Assembly: GCA_025504975.1 (NCBI GenBank)
Contig: JANUWI010000020.1
Location: 744,001-808,000, forward strand
From: Plenodomus lindquistii
Lineage: Eukaryota > Ascomycota > Dothideomycetes > Pleosporales > Leptosphaeriaceae
Direction of reading: 5' to 3'
Length of the DNA: 64,000 nucleotides
A model generated the notes under the pieces. It saw nothing but the letters and a program-made list of their open reading frames with translations. It had not been told where the DNA came from and ran no database searches. The position numbers were made by a program, and so were the translations under genes. Shown one piece after another: positions 42,557 to 52,494 of the stretch. Each line of letters starts with the position of its first letter. The first letter of the stretch is position 1.

Positions 42557-43743
42557 ATGCAGGAACAACACGTCACACCGCCCTCGAGTTTTACACAACC
42601 GCCTTTAACGCCTCCGCCGACCGACAAGAAGCATTTCACGGAGGCGCCTCGCGTTATCGCGCACTTCAAACATATCCAAGTGGGAAGGGACACTGGCGGA
42701 GGGCCGTTGAAGGTATTTCGGCTTGTGCAAGGAGAGTACGAGCACATAGAGAGGACGCTCCGGCAAGACGATGTGCTGTGGGGATTTGTGGACGACAAGA
42801 TACGGTTTGTAAACCTTATACACGGCAAAGACTATAGCTGACAGAATTCGTTACTAGGTATGACTACGACGCACATCAATGCAGATTATTCATTCGCATG
42901 CCTACCCCAATACACGAGCGCTTCATCGACCAAGTCGAGGATGATATTCGGAGGCAGCTGAGAAAGATACAGAACGGATCAGGAAAGACTGCTGAATTCG
43001 CGCAGAAAGTATATTCAGCCCGATCAACTGAGATCCACTACGACGCCAGGTCTAGCAAATCGAAGAACGAGCCAGACGCGTCATTTAAGCATGAAGATGC
43101 AGAATTTCCGGGCATTATTGTCGAAGTCGCATACTCGCAGAACAAGGCGCACTTACGTCGGTTAGCCGAGAACTATATTTTAGATTCAGATACCAACATA
43201 CGAGTAGTCGTCGGTCTATACATTAAGTATGGTGACAAGAAGTCGCGCAAAGCAACGTTGTCAGTCTGGCGACCCAAATTAGTCACTACTGATGACGAAC
43301 TTGAATTGCGAGCGGTAGAAGAGGTTGCAGACGAGGTAGATCTAACCCCCTTAACGACTTTTGCAAGTTTCTGACGTTCCTAACAGGCTTTCCGTGATGA
43401 CGAAGGAAACGCCGTAGACCATCCAGGTCTACAGCTCCGCCTTAGCGAATTCACGTACGAAGCACTTGCCCAGAAGGAGATGGGTAAGGAGGACACATTT
43501 ATCCGCATTTCTGGATCAAAACTCTGCGAATACCTTAATGCGGCCGGTAGCAAAGAAGAGAAAGCACTAGGCAAGCATGTCTTTCCCATGGAGGTCAAGA
43601 AGCGGAAGCGGTCGGAGACACCTCCCGAGGAGATCAGGGCAGGTGACGAAGCAAGATACGCTAAGGAAGAGGAGAGAGCAGCGAAGCGCGTAGATCATGA
43701 CGTTGATTACGAGCAATCGTCAACTAAGAGCCTCTCAGACTAG
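42557..43743 (+). CDS. Fungal orphan family with restriction-nuclease-like motifs (360 aa)
   Basis: Three exons join exactly: 42557-42804, 42858-43335, 43387-43743 (introns 53 and 51 bp). Order of features: a proline/threonine-rich leader (PPSSFTQPPLTPPPTDKK), a segment with FRLVQGEYEHIERTLRQDD, the core, and a basic tail KKRKRSETPPEEI suited to nuclear targeting. The core has STEIHYDARSSKSKNEPDAS, then FPGIIVEVAYSQ, LAENYILDSDTNIRVVVGL and KATLSVWRP. The P-D and E-x-A spacing and the following hydrophobic strand resemble PD-(D/E)XK proteins such as Uma2, although the usual Lys is replaced. The family is multicopy in Dothideomycetes as I recall it. No damage is visible. The nuclease idea is inference. 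Confidence 0.7.
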
Positions 43744-44376
43744 ATTATATCTTTCCGTCAGGCAAACGCCTCCACGTTTCTCTTGTCGTATTATAACGCG
43801 CCATGTTGCTGCACTAACTGAAGGCTTATCCAATCGTGTCATAAAGACCGCAGCTACGCTATTTGCCTTCCCTGCGTTTCTCGGCGTCGTAACGTCCTAT
43901 GCATCTCCATTTGCGCAATTGTGCCTCTACCCTCAACCATCTTCCCATTATCATCTCTGAAATTGTAGTCCCATGTGCTCATCTGGATCCTCTCGCAAAC
44001 GGAAATCTGGGGCCGCCCGAAGTGGCAGATGAGGATCGGTCGTATACCGCCACTCTTTTTCGATTGCACGGCGGGCGGTGGGTGTTATCGCTGTTGTCTT
44101 ATAATTATATATCTTGCTTCGAAGGAGCAAGGCAGGCGGTGGTTGGGACACGAAGAAATCTTTCCATTGAACTACCTTGACTAGCGGTGAGGTGTGCTAT
44201 TTCTAAGGATGTGTCTCGCGCGTCTTATCGTGCGTGCAAAGAAGTAGGGCCGTCTTGCACGGCTTAAACATCTTCCGAGCACCGGGGCCCGATCTAGGCG
44301 AATCCCCACTCTGTCCCATGACTCAAAATCTGGACCATAACGTTAGCTTAGCTTGGTTCTATGTATTCTCACAAAG
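43744..44376. other. Spacer, no gene recognised
   Basis: Overlapping short frames on both strands (for example 43854-44069 minus and 43899-44180 plus) with no family resemblance. It separates the nuclease-like gene from the RNase H gene and probably holds the latter's promoter. Confidence 0.4.
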
Positions 44377-45127
44377 ATGGATCACTACGAGAACATCATT
44401 CACGATAGAAAGGTCATCCTTTATCCTAAAACCGCGGATTGGTCTGTACCAGAACTCTTTCGAGCGTGTCCTGAGTGCAATGACTTCCTGTTATATTCCT
44501 GCGCATGTAACAATGAACTTCTTGATCTTCCTCAGGACCGTCGACCGGCTAAAACCTGTCACCACTTTTACATCGTATTCACTGATGGTGCGTGTACGAA
44601 CAACGGACGACGTGAAGCAAAAGCCGGAGTTGGTGTAGCATATGGCAATAACGATGGGAGCCAACTGTCCAAACCTATCACGGACATGGTGGACAACTTC
44701 CCACTACGGTCATACCAGCGAGCGGAACTCTGTGCAGCAAGATTGGGTGTGGAGTTACTCGCTAGGACTTGTGTGAAGAGCAAAGCTGAAGCTTGGATTA
44801 TTGCGACTGATTCAGAGTATGTTGTTAAGGGAATGACCGAATGGCTGCCTAAATGGAAAGTATGTATAAGTGTTCTGGCAAGGGCTGCTAATTAGAGACA
44901 CTTCTGATTGAGTTTATAGAGGAACAACTGGCGCACGGCCAAAGGTGCTAAACCAACAAACCTAGATCTGTTCCTCGCTCTCGATAGCGTGGTGACGACG
45001 CACGAGACGGAGAATGTGATGGTTAGTTGTCACTCACAAATATACGAAAGGTCTCGGGACAGTACGATTGAAAAGTGCCCCCGGAGGGCAAGCAGGTTTG
45101 AAGACGTCCAACCACGCAAAAAATAGT
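44377..45127 (+). CDS. RNase H domain protein, 3' end altered
   Basis: Two exons: 44377-44859 and 44920 onward, split by a 60-bp intron. A cysteine-rich leader (CPECNDFLLYSCACNNELLD) precedes an RNase H fold: YIVFTDGACTNNGR (first catalytic Asp), QRAELCAARLGVELLA (Glu), IIATDSEYVVKGMTEWLPKW (second Asp), then after the intron NNWRTAKGAKPTNLDLFLAL. The final helix, with the usual V-x-F-x-x-V-x-R-x-x-N-x-x-A-D motif, cannot be found. The frame instead runs through unrelated sequence to a stop at 45125-45127, exactly where the 45.1-49.9 kb unit starts. ATG 44377 is chosen because the open frame upstream has no other ATG. The 3' end may have been lost by insertion or mutation. Confidence 0.75.
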
Positions 45128-45234
45128 AATAGTTGATGTAATAGTCTTTTTATTGTGGTGTTTTGAATTCCATATCTTTAAACCTTGATATATCCACATC
45201 CCAGTCTTGCGAAGCACCCAGTTTTGACTCTGGA

Positions 45235-45703
45235 TCAAACGCGTTGTATTGCCTCCTTGTAATACCCTCTCTCGATAGTACAGTATTCAGCGAAGGCCAC
45301 GGGCCTGTGGGTGCGACGGTTCGTGCTTTCTGGGTCCAGTGAATTCCCAAGTGCAGCCTGTAAAGTGTAAGTTTTAAGAATAATACATGTATATAGTAAT
45401 AGATTACATAGATAGTATAGAGTGCTGCCGGCTTACACGTGTGATTTCTTTATGCGCAAGACTCTGGTTGGCTTCACTTAAGTTTTCTAGCTCTGCCTTT
45501 TTACGCAATAGAAGAGCAGTCTTTGCCCTACTAATGTAGGTATTATTCGCAGATCGTGCTCTTGCAATAGCTAGCTTGTGCCCCTCTAATGCCAGAAGTC
45601 TGTCCCTGTACCGATTGTTCTTCTGCGTGTATTTATTTGTTGATTTCCGCGTTCTTGGTGTATGCGTGGTAGGTGGAGGCGACGTAGAAAAGGACGATAG
45701 CAT
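45235..45703 (-). CDS. Small basic coiled-coil-like protein of the 45-50 kb unit
   Basis: Exon 1 (45703-45437) encodes a Ser/Thr/Pro-rich start, then a basic helical segment (RYRDRLLALEGHKLAIARAR, AELENLSEANQSLAHKEI). A 79-bp GT-AG intron (45358-45436) leads into exon 2, which in the joined frame ends at 45235. A different frame of exon 2 (45350-45153) reads HWTQKARTVAPTGPWP, resembling HWAQKISRDYP in the larger neighbour gene. The true splice or frame is therefore uncertain and a small deletion or insertion is possible. No known family. Confidence 0.45.
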
Positions 45704-46055
45704 GCTAGGAAGTAGTGTCTGTAATATATATAACTAAAGTCTAGGTGTAGAATCGCATTAATATGTATATTGTAGCGTATGAAGCGTCTCTTTGCATAGG
45801 TGTAAGGGTTTTCGAGTTTTACTTAGCGCACAGACACTAAAGTATTTATTACATAAGCATTTACAGTTCTTTCTGAATATTGCATACACAAAACAGTTCA
45901 GATATACTGTAATAGTTATTGTAATAGTCCATGCAACCCTAGACGCTCTATGCTATAGGCCCTATTGTGCACGAATAGTAGATGCCTACATACACAACTG
46001 CAGACCGCATTACCCCAAAGTATGCCTTCTAAGCCCCTAGCCCCTTGCAGCTTTA

Positions 46056-47463
46056 CTACACCCCATCCATAAACATACCTATCTTTTCTTCGCTTGGAGG
46101 GTTACGGGTGTGGCTAACAATGGCATGAATAAATTCTGAGCCAGACATAGCATCAAACCTCTCCAGTGGGAACATCTTGGCTTGACTAGCAGATAGTAAG
46201 TAATAGTCATGTAATAGTACTAATTAGAGCTTACCGGGGATCTGAGATGGTGCAGTTGCTATATGGATGAGGGAGAGGTGCTGGGTGTCCATCAACAGCA
46301 AGTGGAATCTTGGATGCCGTGTACTTGCCCCCCATCTGGCATTTGAAGAACGCTGCCATGATAATACGCTCTGGCTTGTTGAAAAGACACCAGAAGGGCA
46401 TTACAGGTAACTCAGAGTGGGCCTCTAGAGGAACAGAGCGCTGTAGCTTTTCGCCTGGGACCGGTGAATGCTCATATGCCAAACGAAGAAGAGTTGACTA
46501 AATACAAGTTAGGTGAAAGTAAAATAAAGATATTGTAAATAGGAATATAGCCTTACCTTGTCGTGAGCTCGCAGATCTGCTACCTGCTTCTTGACAATGT
46601 CCCACATCCCTGGAATGAGCCGGTTGATCATGAACTGTATATAAATAAGTACTTGTAATAGCCAGTGTAATAGGTAATAAAATACCTTAAGCTGTCTCTG
46701 GCTTAGACGTCGCACAAAAGCATTGTACGAGTGCTTTCGCAGGAACTCCATCTTCTCACCAACTGAGACGATCGCACGCTCCCAGAAGACTTGTATCTTG
46801 AACCAGACATGCGACGTAGACAAAGCTAACGTAGTCTGTACCGTGTCTTCGTGATCAAAGGCAGTGAGATCCGGTAAGAAAAGGTCAATTTCGTCGTCCT
46901 CAGCGCTAGGTTCCACGATCTGAAGCTGCTCAAATTTCTCATGGACTTCAATTTCGGGCAACGGTTGTGTAATAGTCGACGTAATAGTTATAAAGGCGTC
47001 AGTAGGTGGCGTAAACTTGTCGCCTAAAGGGTAAATAGTGGACTGGGCGGTTATGAACGAGTTGCGGTGTTGAACAGGCTCAGAGGGGTAGTCACGGCTG
47101 ATTTTCTGGGCCCAGTGACTATTTGATTCCCACCTATTTATAAGTTAGAGCTATTACTTGTACTATTACAAGAAAGACTTACTGATTGCAGACGAGTGCG
47201 TTCTTGGCCTGGGCACGGAGGGTTTCCCATACACTCTGACGGTCTGCTTCAGTACACTCACTGAGGAGTTGCTGCGCTGCCGGGTTAAACTTGTCTTTCC
47301 AGAAGCGCGAGTAGGCGGTCTGGAAAGCAGCTTTGCCCTTGTGCACTGCAAGTGGGTAGCCCTGGAGAGAATCGCGGCGTGCTATGTTCTTGATTGTGTT
47401 GGCGTTACTCGAATACTCGTGGTTGAGCTTGCGCTTCTTGCGTTCAGGCGTTGCGGGCGCCAT
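46056..47463 (-). CDS. Unrecognised protein of the 45-50 kb unit (five exons)
   Basis: Exons 47463-47183, 47133-46686, 46634-46557, 46497-46235 and 46185-46056 join in frame, with introns of 49, 51, 59 and 49 bp. The product starts with a basic leader (MAPATPERKKRKLN, a likely nuclear signal), then AAFQTAYSRFWKDKFNPAAQ, HWAQKISRDYPSEPVQHRN, an acidic segment, HVWFKIQVFWERAIVSVGEK, MEFLRKHSYNAFVRRLSQRQ and a C-terminal FPLERFDAMSGSEFIHAIVS. I know no family with these blocks and see no DDE, tyrosine-recombinase or helicase motif. Three of the four introns carry a GTAATAG pair. A GTATGT just before the stop could be another donor leading to further exons. It is divergent from the H3-fold gene. 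Confidence 0.6.
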
Positions 47464-48169
47464 AATTACGATACGCGGCGCAAAAGTGAAAGTATAGAGA
47501 AAGTTGTAGGTTGTAGAAAGTCAAAAGTTCAAAAGTCAAAAGATTTTACAGTACTAACAGATTGACGTGACGTCACAGGCAAACGCAGTGCGGCGGTGAG
47601 CAAGTCTGTGGCTGAAGTGAAGGTACGCGTCGCACGCAAGTAAAGACCCATTTCTGGATCAAATTTGCATCTTAATTCCAAAATGGCCATCAGATTATTA
47701 CACAGACTATTACTTTATGCTCTATTGCTTGATCAATAACCAAGTTCACGATATTCAACTCTTCTAATAAAAGGGCTACGTTTTTGCTATGAACCATTCC
47801 TTAACCGACTCGACGAGCTGGTTAAGAAATGGTTCATAGACTATTACACTAACCATTACTTCTCTACTTACGCAGGTATGTATTCACAGAGTAACTTCAC
47901 TTTGACCGCCAGTGCCCAAACTCACGTTCACCGCCAGTGCCCAGCACCACCTTCACTTACACATTCACCAAACTTTGGGCGTATAATAACATGACTTCTG
48001 CCTCCTTTCCTCCATCCCTCCTCTACCCCAACTCTTTCTTCTTACTTATTACCGTAACGCTGCCCCTACGCTCTTCTGTTGGCCCTGTCCACTTTCCCGA
48101 CTGCTGCACGCCGTATCTAGTAGCTGCGCGCACTGGCAACCACCCCAAGTCTAGCGCATTACCACGGTC
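47464..48169. promoter_or_regulatory. Bidirectional promoter region with hairpin and paired sites
   Basis: This 0.7-kb stretch between divergent start codons (47463 minus, 48170 plus) holds two inverted GTAATAG pairs (47695-47713 and 47841-47859) and a 49-bp hairpin at 47789-47837 whose 24-bp arms match at 21 positions with a one-base loop. A directly repeated accgccagtgccca occurs at about 47906 and 47929. Shared control of both genes by a protein binding these sites is inferred from the layout only. Confidence 0.5.
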
Positions 48170-49747
48170 ATGGAGCCTAGCGCCCAAGAGGTCAACCAGG
48201 AGGTAGGAGTACGTCTGTAATAGTTTCAGTAACAGCCTGCTAATATATATTATAGACTCACCTAGGAGCGCCAAATAACCCTGACACCATGGACTTGGAC
48301 CCACCACCACTGCTGTCTCCAGAGACTGTTCCGCTGGAGGATAATCTTGGCCCAGAAACTCAGCTTCTCTCTGAGCAACTCCTCCAAGCTTCTATTAATG
48401 CTCTGAATGATGGTGCGACAGAAGATGGGCAATATGAGTTGGACTCTGCAGCCGAGAAACTACAAGAAGAGATGGAGAAGGAGAAAGAGAAAGAGAAGGA
48501 GAAGGAGAAGGAGGATGAGGATGATGAGGATGAGGGGGATGAGGAGGATGAGGGGGACGAGATGGACTTAGACAAGCCGGAAAAACCCACACGAGTGGTA
48601 AGTATAACATCTATTGTAATAGTACCTGTAATAGTTTACTAATTTGACACAGCCAAGGGTAAAAGTGCACAAACCAGTGCTGCAGCCGCCAACCAGCCCC
48701 CAGCCCCAGGAGCCGCCAACCAGTCCCCAGGAGCCGCCAACCAGTCCCCAGGAGCCGCCAACCAGCCCCCAGGAGCCGGCAGTGCCACGAACAATCCGCC
48801 AAGAGATACAGGCAAAGAATTCTCCAGCGTACGCGGCAGCGGAAAAGGCTCAAAAGAGGAAAGATGCTGCTGCAAAAACACGGGCAGAGAAGAAGGCCAA
48901 GGAGGACCAGAGGAATCGACAGCTAGCTCAAGCTAGAAGGCAAAAAGCTGCAAAGCTACTTAGTGGTAAAGATGGTAAGACATGTAATAGCCTGTGTAAT
49001 AGCCTTAACTAACAGATAATAGTTGCTGGCCCTGCTAATGGCGAATCTCGCCCTGCAACCCCAGAGGATGACGAATCTCGCCCTGCACCCCCAGAGGATG
49101 ACGAATCTCGCCCTGCATCCCCAAACCCTCCTCCAAGTCCGCCAGCTCAGCCAAAAAAGACCCGGAAAAATAGGGCTGTTCCTACTAGGGGTGGACGTGG
49201 TGGTGGACGTGGTGGTGGACGTGGTGGACGTGCTGCTTCTTCAAAAAAGTCCAAAAAGCCCAAAGCGTCCGCTAATGGAAATAAGGAAAAGAAGCCCTAC
49301 CGATACAAGTCAGGCAGTAAGTTCTCACTCTACAATTATATAAGCCTAGACTAATACACATGTAATAGCCGTTGCACTACGCGAAATCCGGAGGTATCAG
49401 AAATCTACAGAATTGCTGATACTCAAAACCCCATTCATGCGACTAGTCAGGGAGATTACCCAAGACTGTAGTAGGGCGGGTGAAACTTACCGCTTCTCGC
49501 CTGATGCTTTTAGTGCTCTACAAGAGGCTGTAGAGGATATGTTAGTCTCAATGATGGAGGGTAAGTAATAATGCGTTGTAATAGTTATTGTAATAGGCTA
49601 ACTTAACATGTAGCTACCCAATTATGCGCAATCCACGCAAAGAGGGTCACGATACAAAAAAAGGACATGGAGCTGGCGATGCGCGTTACAAAGATATTAG
49701 CACCATTTGCGAACACGTTCGGGCCAGCGCTGAACAGGTCTTGTTAG
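48170..49747 (+). CDS. Histone H3-fold protein with long N-terminal extension (438 aa)
   Basis: Six exons join exactly: 48170-48202, 48256-48597, 48653-48974, 49023-49316, 49369-49560 and 49614-49747. The first 300 residues replace the H3 tail: an E/K-rich coiled-coil-like run (about 75-95), an acidic block, three QEPPTSP repeats, a basic helical stretch, an ESRPA-PEDD repeat and RGG repeats with a lysine-rich end. From about residue 325 the H3 core follows: [71 protein letters not shown]. Loop 1 ([13 protein letters not shown]) is about three residues longer than in canonical H3, a property of centromeric H3. All five introns carry a GTAATAG pair or a half-degenerate one. No stop or frameshift, so it may be functional. 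Its role, perhaps altering nucleosomes or centromere targeting, is unknown. Confidence 0.82.
48707..49132 (+). repeat. In-frame coding microrepeats of the H3-fold gene
   Basis: Three 21-bp units (48707-48769, caggagccgccaaccagtcc plus one base) encode QEPPTSP. Nearly three 30-bp units (from 49043) encode ESRPA-PEDD. A GGTGGACGT run (about 49190-49232) encodes RGG repeats. All unit lengths are multiples of three, so length change preserves the frame. Confidence 0.88.
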
Positions 49748-49790
49748 GGGGTTCTAGATATAGTTGCGGACAGTGGGTGTGATTACTGCT

Positions 49791-49838
49791 GGTGGTAGGT
49801 TTTTCCCCACCCTCGTGATGGGGGTTTTTACTACCACC
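49791..49838. terminator. Hairpin downstream of the H3-fold gene
   Basis: The 8-bp arms ggtggtag (49791-49798) and ctaccacc (49831-49838) can pair and are followed inward by T-rich and CCCCA/TGGGG segments. It lies 44 bp after the stop codon and could help 3' end formation, or be part of the unit's terminal structure. Confidence 0.35.
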
Positions 49839-50199
49839 ACAAACTGGAGTTTAGGGACTAGTAGCTATACGTAGCTCTAATAGCATATATAAGTGCATTT
49901 ACACTATTACAGTAACTATTACATTGTCTTAACAACCAGTGTGGGCATCTTGTTGTTGGTGTTCCGGGTTTCAGCGATTTTGATTTTCGGATTTTGATTT
50001 TCCGATTTTGGTTTTGAGCGAGATGAGGCTCCTCGTCACCCGTACGGTACGTACGCCGCGCCAGTGCTCCGCGGCCAACGCGCAGCATCCTCGGTGCAAC
50101 TCCCCCACACCGGTTCGCCCCAAGTGTCAAGCCCCACTAGCATCCACCCCTACACCTGCACCTGCATGCATCATGTGATCATGACGGGCAAGCAACGAG

Positions 50200-51834
50200 G
50201 TGCAACAGCAGCAGCAGGGGCAACAGTCGACTTTCTGGAAGCATCTACGGACGAGATGCTCAGCCCAGCGCTCGTCGCGCAGGCTCAAGCTGTGCTCTCT
50301 GCTGCTCCTAGACTTCCATCCTGTTGTCGTGATGGACAAGGCCAGTCGAGTTCTTGCACGAGGCCTTTCGCATGGCGTGCCTGCATCTTACCGTGCCCTC
50401 GCGGAAGGCCGCTTTTCTCACTCTATGCAAGCGCCAGTTGCGGCGTACGTCCCTTGAGTCCTCCTCCGCGACCAAATCAGACACCGGCTCCAGAATGACG
50501 CCACACACACAAAGACACTGGTGGTGTGGGGACTTGGCAGTGCTGGGAAGACGCAGCTCGTACTCGACTACGTGCGGCAGTACCGCACGGAGTACAAGGC
50601 GACGTTCTGGATAGAGGCTGGACAGAAGGAGTCGCTCAAGCGTGATTACATCAACCTATATCAAACGTTGTTCGTTGGCGTGCATAATGTTACTAGTCAG
50701 AAGCCGAGCATGGAGAGCGCTATCTTAGCAGTAAAGGGCTGGCTCTCTGAACGACAAGGCCCATGGCTTTTTGTATTAGACGGCGCAGATCTGATCGACG
50801 ATGAGGCAGCCGAAGGATACGTTCCTATCAGGCAATTTATTCTGAATGCACCTTCTCTATACGTTATTATCACGACCCGAAGCGGAATAGCAAGACATAT
50901 GAGGCAGTTAGAGGCAGTGCACGTTGGCGACATGGAGGCGAACGAAGCTGTGGAGCTCTTCTACAAGTACTCTAAGCTCCCGCATTATGACCACAGCGTG
51001 GAGGATGAGGTCAGGGCGATTGTTGAAGAGCTTGGATATCTAGCACTGGCCATTACACTTGCAGGCACTTACGCAGGTACGAATCGCCGTCTACAGTCCA
51101 ATATCAAGGCATACCTTCCGGAGTATCGGCAGCGTCGGCGCGAACTGCTCTTCTGGAGACCGAATAATCTAATTCACCAGTATAACGAAACTATTTCTGC
51201 GACATAGCAAAGGACCTACCAAGCTATAGCTAAGAGCGATTGTAGCGAGGCAGTGATTATCATAACAGCCCTGTTGTTCTTGAGTTTTGACAACATATTT
51301 CTGAAGCTGTTTGGCACAGGCATCCCAACGCCTGTCGATCCAATCCCTTCTATAGACATGGAAAAAATCGGAAGGTGCATCCATGTATTAGAGCAGTACT
51401 TGTTCATGCAGCGCAAGAACAACCAAGGAAGCTGTGCGATGCATAGGCTAGTGCATGCATGGAGCTTTGAGTGACTCAGTAAAGCAGCTCAACATAGTTT
51501 CAGTGTTGATGTAATTGAGATTCTCAGACAAGCGATTGCGAACTGCAGCAATCAGTCAAGAGATAAGCTTCGACTGGTGCCACACGTGATGGCGACTTTC
51601 GACGCGCTAGTTAGGCTAGAACGTATACCAGTTAGAGAAGAAAATGTTAATAAAGTCAACATTATACGGTTGGATTTCGTTCTGGATAAGCGCAAGCATA
51701 TTCTTACCAAAATGAGTTCTGCTATAGATAAGTTTGTAGCCACGCTTAGAGAGCAAGGCTGCCATATGGAAGCGGGTCATGTCCAGGGGAAGAAGGTAGA
51801 GAAAATGAGGCATATCTTCAGCAAGAGGAAGTGA
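50200..51834 (+). pseudogene. NB-ARC NLR relic with nonsense mutations
   Basis: One frame runs through the whole stretch. It has TGA at about 50455, then RDQIRHRLQND, the P-loop VWGLGSAGKTQLVLDYV, TFWIEAGQKESLKRDYI, Walker B WLFVLDGAD, a sensor segment (YVIITTRSGIARH), EELGYLALAITLAGTYAG, TAG at 51205-51207, a winged-helix-like part (SFDNIFLKLFGTGIP, CAMHRLVHAWSFE), TGA at 51472-51474, then an open tail to 51834. The stops fit CGA to TGA and TGG to TAG. This NB-ARC is of a different subtype from the NLR at 26-29 kb. No TPR, ankyrin or WD repeats follow. The N-terminal domain is not recognised. Confidence 0.78.
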
Positions 51835-52494
51835 CGTTGGACAAGACTTTGCTGCTACGGTTGAACACTTAGATTAGCTTGAAAAGCCTGTGTGAGGCCT
51901 GCACAGTGCAGCGGAAAGTAGACGGGGTGGGTAGCACGCGTAACACACGCGGTACCGTCTTAAGAACTCGTACAAAATTAGATGTTAACTGGAGTCTTAG
52001 CAGAGAATTACACACTTCATCCCCAAAGCAGGAATTGAGCTGAATCGAACTGACTAACTAATTAATAAAAGTTCTCTAAATTACTAGGCTACCCTAGGAA
52101 CCGCATTCTCCTGCGCCATCTAACTTACATCCCACTAACCCTTTCGTACTCTTGCCTTAAACGGTTAAACCATGAACCCCTCCATCTAGTAATGCTTTTA
52201 AAGAGAGTGTTATCCTACAATTTAATAGATAGCCTTGGTCTCTAAGCGTTTAGAACACCTGCAGAAAAGCTCCATCACTTCACTGCATGTTATAATAAGA
52301 ATTTATAGCGAAGGTGCGACTAAAATTGAGCCTTCAATAGAGTTGTAACATTTAGCCTTCTCGTTACCAATAGTAATAGCACTATCAAACATAATAACGC
52401 GCTAATATTGCTAGGTTAGAACTTATGCCGCACAAAAGTGTAATTAGAGAGATTAACAGCTAACAATAGCATTAGTTTATAAGATCTCTAAAGT
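51835..52494. other. AT-rich decayed spacer
   Basis: AT-rich, stop-dense sequence from about 52000 to 52490 with no open frame of note, in keeping with RIP-mutated repeat DNA of unknown origin. It lies between the NLR relic and the 3' end of the convergent patatin relic. Confidence 0.45.

Larger units (their letters stand above)
45126..49922. repeat. About 14 paired GTAATAG heptamers at 12-bp spacing
   Basis: Pairs of gtaatag whose starts are 12 bp apart: 45126/45138, 45909/45921, 46200/46211 (11 bp), 46655/46667, 46969/46981, 48217/48229 (second copy gtaacag), 48616/48628, 48984/48996, 49578/49590, and a half-degenerate pair at 49351/49362. Inverted pairs (ctattac) lie at 47151/47163, 47695/47707 (first copy one base off), 47841/47853 (second copy one base off) and 49904/49916. 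They fall in introns of both larger genes, in the promoter region and at the ends; one (46969) is within coding sequence. The fixed spacing of about one helical turn suggests binding of a dimeric protein. Confidence 0.88.
45115..49930. mobile_element. Candidate mobile unit with H3-fold gene and GTAATAG pair array
   Basis: The limits are set by the first and last paired GTAATAG sites: forward at 45126-45144 and inverted at 49904-49922. The unit holds two minus-strand genes and one plus-strand gene transcribed away from a shared 0.7-kb promoter region. Its left edge falls where the RNase H gene loses its 3' end, which supports insertion. I could not define exact terminal repeats or a target duplication and found no recognisable transposase, so its mobile nature is inference from compact gene organisation, inward-facing end sites and the truncated neighbour. 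Confidence 0.5.

Noticed and set aside
48360..48881. Minus-strand frames rich in Ser/Pro and Trp/Gly opposite the H3-fold gene
   Set aside because: They are antisense shadows of the GAGAAG and QEPPTSP repeats; the plus-strand exons splice in frame.
51950..52440. Possible ribosomal RNA fragment in the AT-rich spacer
   Set aside because: A few phrases resemble rRNA-like wording, but no conserved rRNA block could be identified.
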